DNA from: Cordyceps javanica
Lineage: Eukaryota; Ascomycota; Sordariomycetes; Hypocreales; Cordycipitaceae
Reading direction: 5' to 3'
DNA length: 64,000 nucleotides
Assembly: GCA_036850795.1 (NCBI GenBank)
Contig: JAAECO010000006.1
Span: forward strand, 4,588,001 to 4,652,000
The position numbers and the translations under genes are program-made. Under the pieces are notes generated by a model, which saw only the letters and a list, made by a program, of their open reading frames with translations, had not been told where the DNA came from and ran no database searches. Positions 31,173 through 42,946 of this stretch are shown here, piece after piece (within the stretch, counting starts at the first letter, position 1; each line of letters opens with the position of its first letter).

Positions 31173-33240
31173 TTAATGAGTCTTGCGCAGCGCAGTAGAG
31201 CTGGCCAGCAGTGCCGCAAAAAGGACCAACGCAGTTGCGCAAGCAGAGACGGTGAAGGAATATCGAATGCCATCATAGTAAACATGCTGTACCTTGAGCC
31301 GAATCGCGGGCGGCAGGTTTTGGAGCGCATCCACAGAGTGTCGGATATCGTCAATAATCTAGGCCATGCAGTGAAGCAAGAGAAACAAACGTTAGCGAAC
31401 TGTGGGCAAAAGAGAATGCGTATTTCTGTGTAGCCAAAATGTGGGCAACTATAGGGTCTCACTTTCCATTTGTCTGGAACATCACCCAAAGCCCCCGGCA
31501 AGCGAACGCTGAGCGTCGTCTGCAGGATGGCTGATGATATTGAAACCCCCCACATTGTACCAAGAGATCGGACGAGGTACACCGTCGAAGCAGAAACGGC
31601 ATGGTCTTTGAGATGCTGTTAGTAACATGGCAGAAACTGTCACAAGCAGAGCAGGGATCCCTACCGGCGTGCTCGAAAGAAGCTAGCGAGGTGAACAGTA
31701 TTGACGGATAAATGATGCCTTGGCCGAAATTGGCAGGGAAAATGTATGCAAAGTACTTCCAGGACGAGTCCGAAAAGGCAAGGGTAGCGGTGAGGGTGTT
31801 ACCGAGTAGCATGAAGAAAGCACCGACTCGCACGAGCGGCACAAGCTTTCCCCAGCGTGACATGACAATACCTGCTACAAGACCGCCCAAAGGACCAGCC
31901 AACGACGGAATTGCAAGGCGCGCGCCAGCTTTCGCGGCGGGCTCTAGCAGGACGGCCTGGAAGAACAGAGGCAACATGAACAGATACTGTCCAGACGTTA
32001 GCTTCTTCTGCCCACTCGCGTAGCCCGGCCGCACCAACTTACGGCATACGCAGCAGCGCCCGCAAGCATATTTGCTGTTTGGATCAGCACCGGTAGCCTC
32101 CCCTTGAAGAGGCGTAGTGGGATAATAGGCATGGCACTGGTCGTAGCTTCTACGTGCAGGAAAAAACCGAGCAACACAAAGCTCGTGGCCACCAACCCGA
32201 TAACCCAAGGGCTGCCCCAGGGCAGTTCGTTGCCGCCGAGACTGAGTCCCAGCAGCTGCAGGGAAATGGCCGAGACGAGCAAGACAGCGCCGCGAAAGTC
32301 TACACGTTTCCAAACCAGACCAAGTCCGCTGTTCAGAGAAGAAGCAATGCCGGGCGGGTTGCTGAGAACGTTTGCGCCAAACACAAGCGAGACGACGGCA
32401 CACGGCACCTGAGCAATGAAGCACCATCGCCAACCAATCGAGTCGGCAATGCTGCCACCAAAGGCAGCACCACAAATCGCCCCGAACCCCACGATGCCGT
32501 TCTGCATGGCCTGGTACATGCCACGCTTCCGAAAGGGGATGAGGTCCGAGTTGATAATGGTCGCTGAGAACAAAGGAAAACACGGGTTAGCAAACAAAAA
32601 ACAACGGAAGAGCAACAAGGGGGGGGGGGGGCACGGGAAACAACCCACCCATAGTCATGAGGCCCGCGCCGCCAATGCCCGCCAGCGCCCTCATGAAGAT
32701 TAGGGTGAAAATAGTCGGGGCGAGCCCACAGCCAAGACACCCTGCCGCAAACGCCACGGAGGAGATGAAGAAGCACACTCGGCGACCAAAGATGTCCGAG
32801 ACACGGCCGTACAGCGGCTGAAAGGCGGCAGAAGTGATGAGGTAGGACGTGGTGAGCCACGACGCTTTGTTGGCCGCACCGAATTCAGAGCTGATGACTG
32901 CATATGTGGACGCCGTGATGGTACCGTCGAAACCGTACAAGAATACATTGGTCATGATGGCAATTTCCATCCAAACGAAGCCAGATGGTGGCGTCCACGT
33001 TGCCTCGTCGGGTGCCTCGAGAGCGGCTTGATTTGCTCGACTAGACGTTGGCTCAAGCGCCTCCTCCAAGTCTCCTTCCACTTGGCCCTGGTTCCTGGCA
33101 TTGCCTGGCAGCAACGGCTGGCTCTCGTCAGGATCGAGTCGCTCGCTGCAGGCTGCCGTATGCGCCGTGGTGGCGGCCCACTCGTTCGCCGGGAGCGCTC
33201 CCGTGCCGGGACAAAGGGGTTCTGTCTTTTGTCCCGCCAT
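31173..33240 (-). CDS. MFS transporter, DHA2 / vacuolar amino-acid type
   Basis: The model is complement(join(31173..31358,31463..31605,31665..31986,32043..32563,32649..33240)), 587 residues. About 14 hydrophobic segments follow a hydrophilic N-terminus of 90 residues that contains an acidic-dileucine-like ESQPLLPG, often seen in vacuolar proteins. Motifs are LYGFDGTITASTYAVISSEF in helix 1, GRVSDIFGRRVCFF in loop 2-3, and PFRKRGMYQAMQNGIVGFGA. These resemble fungal Vba/Fnx-type transporters, which move basic amino acids into the vacuole; the exact substrate is inferred only. The acceptor of exon 4 (CTCAAAG) was chosen to restore EHADHAVSASTVYLVRS. It is divergent from the MFS gene at 34761. 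Confidence 0.88.
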
Positions 33241-34760
33241 TGCCAAGTTTCTCGCTCCCGTACTGTGATACGCTACTGGAGTAGGTAATTATCAAGAAAA
33301 GAGATTGGAGTATACAAGATTGTAAAAGAGGTGATTTAAGCGAGAGTGCAGAAGTAGGAGCTGAACACCGGCACGACTTGGGCAAGACACAAAAAAATTC
33401 GTGCGACTACGTTATGCGGGGGCGGACTTGCGCAACCAGCCGTATCGGCCTCGCATCTGACAATAAGCCACCAGAGTCAGGCACTGATTATTAGTTGTGA
33501 ACTACTACCAGTAAGCACTACGGCCTTTGCATCGCCCGCTGCATCAGATCAGCCTGAGAGTGGTGGTGGATAAAAAGTCCCGCTCGGGTAATCCGTACAC
33601 GCATGGGGAATTTATCCCGCCGTTTTATTACCCAGAACAGGAAAAAAAAAATAAATAATGTGCAGAGACATCTTCTCATTCGTATTCTCTATACGGAGTA
33701 GCAGACACAGTGTCTAATCACACAACGAGTTTGGTGTGTTTCAACAATAGTCTTGTTTCGACAATAGCCGAGCGCGAACCGATGCTGTGTGCATGGTCAA
33801 CTACATCTTGCAGCTTGTGCGAGCGTGGCGGTAGTACAGGTGTCGGCATCGGCTGTCTAACACAAGTCAAGCATTACAGACTTGGAGTATTGCAGACTTT
33901 ATGTACCAGAAACTTAGTCAAGGCTTGATATCAGGTGCATCATCGAGACTGCCGATGAGCAGAGCCGATATGCACAACCCCCTCTCCCCCACTCGCTGCA
34001 CTGGTTGGTCGCCGAAGCCGGGTAGGAACAGAGTACGGAGTAGATGTGGTAATTTTATTTTCGTTACTATAACTATAGAACGATCGACCGTTTTTGGCGG
34101 CGCCTCTTCTTCAATCCCTCGAGCGCCACAACCCTTTGACAACTTGCTTGGAACTGATGGCAAACAATTTTGGTCCCCCCTCCCAGAATTAAAAAAAAAA
34201 ATCAAAATCAAAACAAAAACAAAAACAAAAAACAAGCCTCAATACTAATTCGGACTCGAAAGAGGAGCGAGACAAGATTCAAGGCGGGGGTGGTAGCAAA
34301 CATTAAAAAGTGAGACCTTCTGGTGGGCATCGCGTTGCATTACACGACTTTCGGAGGTGTGATGAGCGAATTGTACTTTGCGGCTCCGACAAACAATCCT
34401 TTTTATGAACGCAGTGAAAGGAAAACAGAAAAGGGCCAAAAAAGACCCCTTTCGTCCCGACTTGTCCGTCTTCCCTTCTCGTGTACCCGCTACAACGGAA
34501 ATAACGGAAAGGGGAATCATCACAAGAAGAGACTCACTCACACCACAAAGGGCCTAAGCGTTGTGCGGATACACAGAGCGCTTGTCTGGGCACACGCTGT
34601 CTTGTTGTCGAGATCAATGGGGCTTTCTCTTTAAAAGCAGGAGCATACCACAAGGCACATGGGCGCCCTTGATTTTCACCGCTTTACCTGGTTAATTTAC
34701 TTCTTTTTTTCTCTTTGCCTCGGACGTTCGCTGTGGTGAACAGGCACAAATACCACCATC
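33241..34760. promoter_or_regulatory. Shared upstream region of two divergent MFS genes
   Basis: This 1.5 kb spacer lies between two divergent transporter starts and may carry common control sites. It has an A-rich CAAAA tandem at about 34190-34236 and no supportable gene. Confidence 0.45.
34190..34236. repeat. A-rich CAAAA-type simple repeat
   Basis: An A9 run is followed by ATCAAAATC and four or five CAAAAA units. It is a simple low-complexity tract in the divergent MFS spacer. Confidence 0.7.
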
Positions 34761-36767
34761 ATGGACAGGCCACCACAGACACCGTTGAACTTTGCAGAGA
34801 CTCTGGCAGAGGCGGAGAGGAGGAATTCGAACAGCTGGTATGATCATGCCGATACAGATGCAGCTTCACGGACTTGCGTGTCCTCGGCGGGTGACGAGAG
34901 TCACGACAAGCTCGAGGAGATGCCCTTGTCTCGTGCCAAAGCAATCGCTCTCGTCATCACCTTGACGGGAGCGGCCTTTATAAATGTAGGCAGTTTTCTG
35001 ACTTGTCCCTCGTCTTGATTTCTGAGCAAACTCGCAACACGTCCGCCTTGTATCTGTCATCTTTCTTGCTTCTCGTTCTGGAAAACGTGTCTGACGTGAT
35101 GCATCATTTAGACCCTTTCGGCGCAAGCCGTCGTCATCATCCTGCCCGCCATGGGCAAGACGCTCAACATCCCGGACAGCAGACTGCAGTGGATCATATC
35201 CGCCTACTCGCTCACGTTTGGCTGCTTCCTCCTGCTCTGGGGCCGCATCGCTGATATCTTTGGCAAGAGATTCATCTTCATCGCCGGCTCCGTCTGGGTC
35301 ACCGTTGCGACGGCCCTGAACCCGCTCATGCCCAACGAGATAACCTTTGACCTTTTCCGCGGACTACACGGTCTGGTAAGCGCATGCCTGCCCCTTTCCC
35401 ATACCAAAAAAAAAAAAAGAAAAAAAAGAAAAAAGAAGAAAAACAAAGGTGCTGGTGCCTTTGCTAACTTTTTCGTGTAGGGTGCCGCGGCCAATGTGCC
35501 CACCGCCATCGGTATCCTTGGCGTCACCTTTCCGCCTGGCCAGGCAAAGAATTATGCCTTTGCAGCATATGGTATGTCGTGGCCCCCAAAAAATTCTGTG
35601 CTTCCCGTGGGGTGAGGAGACTGACAAATTATTCAAGGAGCTGGCGCGCCTCTGGGAAGCATCTTTGGCAGCATCCTGTCTGGCATCATTGCCCAGTACA
35701 CCAGCTGGAAATGGGTGTTTGGCATCATGGCCATCATGGCCGGCGCCATCGCCGTCGCGGGATTCGTCCTCATCCCCCAGACTGCCGAGTCACCCAAGCT
35801 CGCCGCCGCCGCCGCAGCTCTGGACGGTGATGGCATCGGCGCCAAGCTCAAGCTCGTCGACTGGACCGGCGGCACGCTCATCACCGTCGCGCTCATGGCG
35901 CTGCTCTTTGCCCTGACCGAGGGAAACGTCGTCGGCTGGCAGACGTCCTGGGTCTGCAACCTCATCATCGTCTCCCTGCTCCTCATCGTCGCCTTCTTCT
36001 TCTGGCAGAGGCACCTCGAGAAGAGGCCCGAAGGCCGGCCGCCGCTGATCAAGGTCTCCATGTTCCGAAACCGCCAGTTCACGGCCGTCATGGCCATCAT
36101 GTGCCTCTTCTTCGCCTCGTTCAACAATTTCCTGGTCTTTGCCACCTACTACTACCAGGACTTTCGCGGCTACGACCCGATCCAGACCATGCTGCGCTTC
36201 CTGCCGACCGGTGTCGGCGGCATTTTCGTCTCCTTTGCCGTTGCCTTTTTGCTCAGCCGCGTGCCGACTGCGTTCATGCTCATCTGCGGCACGCTCTCCG
36301 TGTCCATTTCGAACTTGCTGTTTGCGGTCCCCATCCCCATCTCCGCCCCGTACTGCGCATGGGGCCTGTGGGCGATGCTGCTGTCTGTCGTCGGCGCCGA
36401 CGTCACCTGGCCGTGCCTCACCTTCTTCACGTCGCAGGCGCTGCCGGCCGAGGACCAGGCCGTGGGGGGCGCCCTCATCAACGCCGTGGGACAGATGGGC
36501 CGTGCCATCGGCCTCGCCCTCGCCACCGCCGTCCAGACTGCCGTGCTGGCGCGTGAGCGGGGTGTGCCGGTCGAAAACGTGGGCTCCGTCCTGGAGCTGG
36601 ACAACCCTTCGTTAGTGAGCATCCGGATTGCTAGCTGGTTTAATTTCGCAATAGGGGTCGCGTCGCTGGTTATTGTCTGTATTGCATTTCGTAAGATGGA
36701 GGTTATTGGCAGGATCGAAACGAAGCCCCCGTCCACTGATGATGAGAAGGGCATCAAGACTGGATGA
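34761..36767 (+). CDS. MFS transporter, DHA2 drug:H+ antiporter type
   Basis: The model is join(34761..34985,35112..35375,35481..35571,35638..36767), 569 residues. The first 55 residues are hydrophilic. Helix 1 (VITLTGAAFIN) continues across the intron as TLSAQAVVIILPAMGK. Loop 2-3 reads WGRIADIFGKRFIF, and about 14 membrane segments are visible (WKWVFGIMAIMAGAIAVAG, VTWPCLTFFTSQ). The phrase IPDSRLQWIISAYSLTFGCF is typical of fungal aminotriazole/multidrug-resistance-like DHA2 proteins. The substrate is unknown. Intron 2 (35376-35480) contains a long A-rich run. It is divergent from the other DHA2-type gene. Confidence 0.88.
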
Positions 36768-37759
36768 AATTGGGCGGCGTCATCGGGCACGATTGGTTGA
36801 TGGAATAACTTGCAGCGTGGTCATTGTATCGAAGTTGTTGCAAGGAATAATTCGCCAACAGGATCTTGATGTTGACTTGCTAATGAATTCATGATTAACC
36901 ACCAATTGACGTGTCGTGATTCTGCCAGTGCTGTTTATGTCTGCTGTTCACCAGTTGTGATGCTGCTAGCTTCTTGGCAACAAACAAATACGCAACATCT
37001 CAATTAGGTGAGCTTGCGCGGTCAGTGAGTAGTGTCTAGTGGGTGGTGTTTGATGAAGAATGATTTCGGTCACGAGTTGGTTGGGATGAAGGGCAGCCAT
37101 ACAACCGGAGACTCGGATCTGCCAGCTGAGTTTGATGATTGATGTGTCAACTCCTAAAAATGAGGCCTTCAGCTTATAAGTAGCGTTCGCTAGGTTCTTG
37201 TAGCCGAGATCCGACAGAGCACGTGCGTTGCCGGGAATGACTTGTGCATAATATGAATTTGATCTAGGTCTCGATGGAATATAAATTCAGTCGTTCATGA
37301 ATCAGGCTGCCTCGGAAAACCTGAGTCCTGGGCTGGTGCGGGCAGAAAAACGGAGGCTCTTGGAGTAACGCAATGAAGATTACTCAAAGAAAGCGATCTG
37401 TCCCGCGCAAAATTATCAGTCTAATGAGCAGTACAGAAAGAAGCAACTACAGATGTGATATGAACTGAGTATGAACTGAGTGCGGATTGTACAATTTTCC
37501 TCCATTTTTAAGTTTCAGGTGAACTGAGCACTTATCGTGATTTTCTTTGTCCCTCCAACTGCTGCTGCGGAGAGTTGGGCAATAAGCAAAGCAAGTAGAT
37601 GGCAGCATCGGATTTGTGTAAGAATACACTATTAGAAAGAAAGCAATAAAACTTTTCCATCTCCGATAAAACCGCGAATGCAAGATGGGTCAAAAAATGA
37701 AGCCAAAGTAGAAGGAGCGTCGAGCCCGGACCCTCATCGCGCTCTGGTGGCCGGTCTGG
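36768..37759. other. Convergent spacer, no gene seen
   Basis: This 1 kb region lies between the convergent MFS and first BTB gene. No open frame with coding character was found. Confidence 0.45.
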
Positions 37760-38636
37760 TCAAGAGTCTGACGATGAGCTTGTTTCGGAGAGTGCACGTT
37801 GCTGTTTGAAGTATAATTTTGCGAAGCTCTTTAGATTTCTTATAATACCTGTCGCTGTCTCGGGGTATTCGTCAATGACGGCCTGAAATTCCCCGTCGTC
37901 AAGCAGCCAGCTTAGGCTCAGGGCGCAGTACTCGGTTACCAGCTCTCGCAAGCCTTCAGCGCCAGACTCGGAGACGCATAATCGTATGACGTCGCAAGCT
38001 CCAGAGATGAACCAGTTCGAAGTCATGAGCTGGTGTAGTTTAGCGCGGCAAAAGTCCATCAGATGGCCCATATCGTAGTAATGAGCAAGGATGTGCACTT
38101 TCACGATGGCGATGCACCCTTCAGACACAGCCGTCTTGTCCCGAATAAAATAGTCAGGACCATAAAGAGTTGGAGGTTTATGGAAGAGATACTGTTGGCG
38201 CCAACGGAACCTGCTCCAAGCATGCCGAATAATGTCATCGTCGTCAATATCCCAAAATTCATTAACCCCCCTTTCGAGGAATCGCCTTCTTGCCGGATCG
38301 GTCTCGATTGGCACAAAGGCTCGAGTGTGAAAGTCGCGGGAATAGAGAAACTCGGAAAATCTTGCAAAAGTCTCGGGGTCGACGTGCGGCCACTTGACAA
38401 GCCCCTCTTGGGACTCTTTCATGCCGTTGGTGACGAGAGCGCGCAGGGGCCCTGATTGCTCTGCGACGAGCTCCGAATGGATAGTGAATTCTTTCTCCTC
38501 CGCGCCGACGAGAAATTTGAACTCTTTTGACGCCAACCAGCTTGGCTTACTACAGAAGAGTCAGTCGCTATTCGAAATGGTCTTGACACCAAGAAAACCG
38601 AAAGCGCGCTCACTAGGTGATAGTGTTGTCTGTCAT
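37760..38636 (-). CDS. BTB/POZ domain protein, array member 1
   Basis: The model is complement(join(37760..38549,38614..38636)), 270 residues. A 23-base first exon (MTDNTIT plus two bases) joins to YKPSWLASKEFKFLVG. The BTB fold covers about residues 12-80 (FKFLVGAEEKEFTIHSELVA, ALVTNGMKESQEGLVKWPHV, FARFSEFLYSRDF). A helical C-terminal part follows (VKVHILAHYYDMGHLMDFCR). Such fungal BTB proteins form dimers and can act as adaptors, but no partner domain is present here, so the role is unknown. It shares a 372-base divergent promoter with array member 2. Confidence 0.85.
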
Positions 38637-39008
38637 ATCCGCTCGGTCTCCTCTTTAATCTTCTACTTGAGTGGGATAAATGGAAGAAAAGAATGACAGT
38701 GAATATGAGAAGCGAATTTGCCAGTCGGTCGTCTTATGCACCTCGAATGTTCTGCAGCAGTGCATGTGCCAATCGAGTGCCGTTGGCATAACTCCGTTTG
38801 CGAATTGTTGAACGAGAAGCAGGGACCGTGTTTTCTGTGTTGTATATACTAATAGTAAGAAAGTCCATTATATTGATATACAATCATTTCTTCTCTTCTT
38901 CACAGTACGTCTCACTTCGCCTCTTCACTCTTCGCCATCCAACAGACCTCGCTTTTCATTAAAACCTGAATCTCGAAGCAGGCCACAACTCGAAAACCAG
39001 CCGATATC
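38637..39008. promoter_or_regulatory. Bidirectional promoter of BTB genes 1 and 2
   Basis: Only 372 bases separate the two divergent start codons. A TATA-like TGTATATACTAATAG lies at about 38840-38855. The close divergent layout suggests co-regulation (inference). Confidence 0.5.
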
Positions 39009-39822
39009 ATGGTATCTCTAATGCGGAAAGATGAGATCAACTCGCTCTCGAAGTATGTTCACTTCTTTCTGGGCCGTAGCGAAGTAACTAACGTGGATGA
39101 ACCCCTACAGCTGGGTCATGTCGGACCCGGTGCAACTGATCGTCGGCCCAGACAGTGCAAGATATGTCATTCACGAGAAACTGCTGAACGGATTATCTGG
39201 CCGCATGGAGAATGAAGTACTTTCTGCCAAGAGTGCAAATGGTATCAAAACTCTCCGTTGGCCAGAAGTTGACCCTGACACTGCTGCCTCCGTACTCGAG
39301 TTCGCATACTTGGGCGACTTTGATTCACCGAGGTTCTACAAGATAGGCCCAGATCACATGAGTGATCTCCAATATAGCTACCCGGATTTTGGAGGCTTAG
39401 TAGCGCTAGAAAGGGCGTGGGAGAGGTTCGCAGTTGACCCCAGGTATTATGATGAGGAAGAGACCGTATACGAGGTCGATGAGTTCTCCGACGATCCATA
39501 TGCTCTCAGCACAATTGGAAGCGTTTACAGATTTGCAAACAAGTATGAGATCGGACGTCTTGAAGCATTATGTCTGAACAAGCTACATCGTCTCATGGTC
39601 AAAAACTAGGAGAATAACGACATGATCGAGTTTCTGGAGGACTGCGCGGATGACGGCTGCCCCACGAGGCTTTTTGACCTCGCAGTTCAGTATGCAACTT
39701 TGAAAGCCGAGTTTTTCAAAGACAACGAATATTTCAAAATGGTGCTCAGAGAGAATCCGAATCTTGCTGCCGCAATTTTCTGGCGTCACTCAGAAATTCT
39801 TCGTCTGCACAACACGGATTAA
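39009..39822 (+). pseudogene. BTB/POZ gene with in-frame stop, array member 2
   Basis: Exons are 39009..39052 and 39111..39822. The frame holds 251 codons but codon 181 is TAG (39607-39609). Before it lie the BTB part (WVMSDPVQLIVGPDSARYVI, TLRWPEVDPDTAASVLEFAY) and the helix LCLNKLHRLMVKN. After it the same frame continues ENNDMIEFLEDCADDGCPTR to a normal end, matching the C-terminal helices of the other array members. A truncated protein of 180 residues would keep the BTB fold, so the locus may still be partly functional. The stop can arise from CAG, TGG or GAG by one change. Confidence 0.75.
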
Positions 39823-40388
39823 GTTTAGGAGAAAGATTGCGACACGAAGATGAGCGACTTCAGAGACATGAAGCTAAAGGCGAGGTTGGTTGTGATTTTT
39901 GCGTCCAATATTGGGAGAAAACAGGCTTGGAAGAAGGTGATTTGCATGAGAGCTTTGCTTGAATGAGAGCGTTTTTATTCGATTCTGCTCCGAGACTAGC
40001 TTCACAACAATTTGCATGAACTGATTAGCACCACTCGTATTGGTTGCTAGAGTTCAGACTGCTGTAACCGTATCGTTTTTTGTACTTGCTTCATTCCTCG
40101 GCACTTGTTGCTGTCTACCAAGATAGTCCTCGTCGTTTTTCCAACGCACGCTTTCACAACATTTGCTAGAGCCAAAAGCCAACGAGGTAAACTGGGTAGA
40201 CCCCCAAATACTTGCCTCTGAGTTTCGTGCAAACGCGCACTGTTTGTCATCTCAGGGTGAATGGCAGCAGAGTGCCACAATGTTCTCACTTGCTTCTCCT
40301 GCTCTTCCTCCTCTCCCAACTTGCAACATGTGCTTCATTACCATCAAATAGCTATTTGTTCCATTCGCGACCTATCCCAACAGCAGCC
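39823..40388. other. Spacer between BTB genes 2 and 3
   Basis: This contains 3' and promoter sequence only. No gene is seen. Confidence 0.45.
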
Positions 40389-41319
40389 ATGGCTGCGCTC
40401 GCAGCTCAAAGGTACGACTCGAACCCGGTATCCTCCTCCTCCTCCTCCTCCTCCTCCTCCTCCTAGCGGCCACCACCAAATCCTAACGCGCGTGCAACCG
40501 TCCAGCAGCAGGTGCTCCTCCTCCTCCACCTTTGTCTTCCTGATCGGTCCCTCGGCCAAGCAGTACCCGATCCCGTCGCTGCTCCTCGCGCCGCTCTCGC
40601 CCGCCCTCGCCGGCATGGTCAGCGACTCGAACACCGCCTTCGGGACGAGCTGCGCCTACCTCCCGGACTGCGACACCGCCACCTTTGACCGCTTCGTCGC
40701 CTTCCTGCACCACGGCGACTTCCCCTCGCCGCTGTTCGAGCCCGTCCCGCGGCACCGCAGGCCGCAGAGCTACCGCAGGCAGTTCCTGCCGCCCGCGCCG
40801 TTCCACGAGTCCCCCGCGGTGCGCCGCGCCTTTGCCCAGTTTGCCGCGTCGAGGCGGTACAAGTTCCGGCAGCAGCGAAAGCAGCGACAGCGGCGGGAGC
40901 GGCGGCAGCGACGGCGACGGAGGCGCGAGGGGCGGCTCGGCTACGACAACGTCTGGGAGCAGCCGGCGGTGGACGACGCGGGCGCCTTTGCGCTGTGCGC
41001 CGTGGCCAGGGTCTACCTGCTGGCGGCGCGCTACGGCATCGCGGCGCTGCAGCAGCTGTGCCTGCACAAGCTGCACCGGCTGATTGTCTGCGTGCGAGAG
41101 ATCTGGGACGGGGTGCATTTCCTGCGGCTGTGCGCGGTGCGGGACGAGAGCCCGGCGCCGCTGCGCCGCCTGGCGTTCCTGTACTGCCTCTTCCACTACG
41201 CCGACCTGGAGCGGCGGCCCGAGTTTCAGGCCTTTGTGGCGGAGGAGTACGACTTTCATATTGCCGTGGCGGGCCTGATTGCCCAGTACAAGGCGACGGA
41301 CGATGGGCAGAGCTGCTGA
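40389..41319 (+). CDS. BTB/POZ domain protein with Arg-rich insert, array member 3
   Basis: The model is join(40389..40411,40506..41319), 278 residues. Like members 1 and 4, it has a 23-base first exon ending in phase 2. The 94-base intron contains a (TCC)n tract and a CTAAC branch site; an in-frame acceptor at 40466 would add 13 residues. The BTB core is atypical (TFVFLIGPSAKQYPIPSLLL, ATFDRFVAFLHHGDF). An unusual insert of about 25 residues is mostly Arg and Gln (KFRQQRKQRQRRERRQRRRR), which could serve for nuclear import or nucleic-acid contact (inference). The C-terminal helices (LLAARYGIAALQQLCLHKLH) match the other members. Confidence 0.78.
40431..40464 (+). repeat. (TCC)n microsatellite in intron 1 of BTB gene 3
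   Basis: About eleven TCC triplets form a pyrimidine-rich tract between donor and branch site. Confidence 0.85.
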
Positions 41320-42066
41320 GGGAGAGTGCCTACATAGATGGGCTACGGAATGTTGGTTTGGTTCCTACGTGTTTGGATGATGTCAACGTTGCTAGGCTGT
41401 TTTATTCTTGGAAGATGTATTATATCAATGCTCATACGCGATGACATCCGAAAGTCGGTTGTTTACTAGGTTTCTTTTCTCTTTTAGGACTGCCTTGTAA
41501 GCTTTGCTATTGACAAAGTAGAGGAGCGACGGAGCTGACAAACACGTCTCTGCAGCCAACAGACTGCAAACGATTTTTCCTTTCTGATTTTGAGAAGAAG
41601 CCGAAATTGAGTGGAAAGTTTGTTTACTTTGCCTGGTTCTGCCGCGCAACCGGCTTCGCCATTGCTGTCAGTTGACTCGCCACAACATCTCTGGCCTCGC
41701 TCACCAGGCCATCATTGCCACGTGGATTCGCAAGCAGTACCAAAGACGGAAACTCCGCCAGTACACATCAGCACATAAAACCTGAAATTCAAACAATCGC
41801 TCTTCTTTTATCCGGTGAATTGGCTCCTTGCTAATCCACTTCTGCCGCGGCTTTTTGCTCTTGTCGAGATGGGGTAGGCCAACACGGTTGCGCTGCTGTT
41901 TCTGGCCTCTGTCTCTTCTGCACTCTGCTTTCCTTGCTCTATCTTCTCAATCCTCATCAAAAAATCGGACAGATCTGCAAAGCCGCTCGTGCCCACATCT
42001 GGGACAAGACGTTTAAGCCCACAAGGGAGCAGGCCTCGAGGTAGAACTTGCGAGCCTCGTCCCAAC
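41320..42066. other. Spacer between BTB genes 3 and 4
   Basis: No gene is supported. The last 300 bases should be the promoter and leader of BTB gene 4. Confidence 0.45.
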
Positions 42067-42946
42067 ATGAAGTCCCAGGCTCTCTGCAGGTTCGTAGATG
42101 CCTCGATTTCCGAGTATGTCTCGTATTCCAGCGACTGACGCCACACCTCTTTGATGCAGCTGGGCTGAGTCAAAGCCATTCCGGTTTCTCGTCGGCTCCG
42201 AGGGGCGCGAGTTCGTCATCCACGGCGCGCTCATCGCTGCCCAGTCGCCGGCCCTCAACGCGCTGGTCAACAATGGCATGCAGGAGAGCCGGGAGGGATG
42301 TGTCTCTTGGCCGCAGTGCGACGTCGAAACTTTTGTTCGGTTCCTCGAGTATGTCTACACGGGCGACTTTGAGTCGCCCATGGCGCTGACGCATGATCTC
42401 GGCGGAGAAAGCGAGAGCGCAGAGGAGCACGCCGACGCCAAAGTTCCAAAGCCGTTTGAGATCCGCCAGGCCGTCTGGGACAACTTTGTGTACTGGCTAG
42501 ACCGCGAGTACACGAGCCACACCTTGTACTACATGCAGTGGCACCCAGAGGGCGACGGCGACGACGCGCTCGTCGCCATCGCCAAGGTCTACATGCTGGC
42601 AGACTACTACGGCGTCGACAGGCTCGCGAGGCTGTGCATGTTCAAGCTTTGCGAGCTCCTGGTCGACACCCAGGAGCGCCCCAGCCTTGGCGGGCTCATC
42701 AACCTGGTCGAGCTTTGCATTGTAGAGCAATGCCCGACGCGGCTGCGCAAATTTGTCCTGGAATACAGCGCATTCCATCTCCATCCCTTGGTGGGCGAGG
42801 AAAAGTTCCAGCAGCTGGCCAAAGAGCACCCGAGCGCTCTCCTCGAGATTCTGGGGCAGTTTATGGTGTTTATTGGGGACGACGGGTTCGAGGGCGCCGA
42901 GGCAGATGGGGATGCGAGCAAGACCAAAGGTCAGGATAAACAGTGA
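42067..42946 (+). CDS. BTB/POZ domain protein, array member 4
   Basis: The model is join(42067..42089,42160..42946), 269 residues, again with a 23-base first exon (MKSQALC plus AG) and a phase-2 intron; the donor GTTCGT is slightly unusual. The protein opens SWAESKPFRFLVGSEGREFV, strikingly like member 1 (SWLASKEFKFLVGAEEKEF). The BTB fold continues ALIAAQSPALNALVNNGMQE and ETFVRFLEYVYTGDF, followed by C-terminal helices (AKVYMLADYYGVDRLARLCM) and a short charged tail. No partner domain is visible and the function is unknown. Confidence 0.85.
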
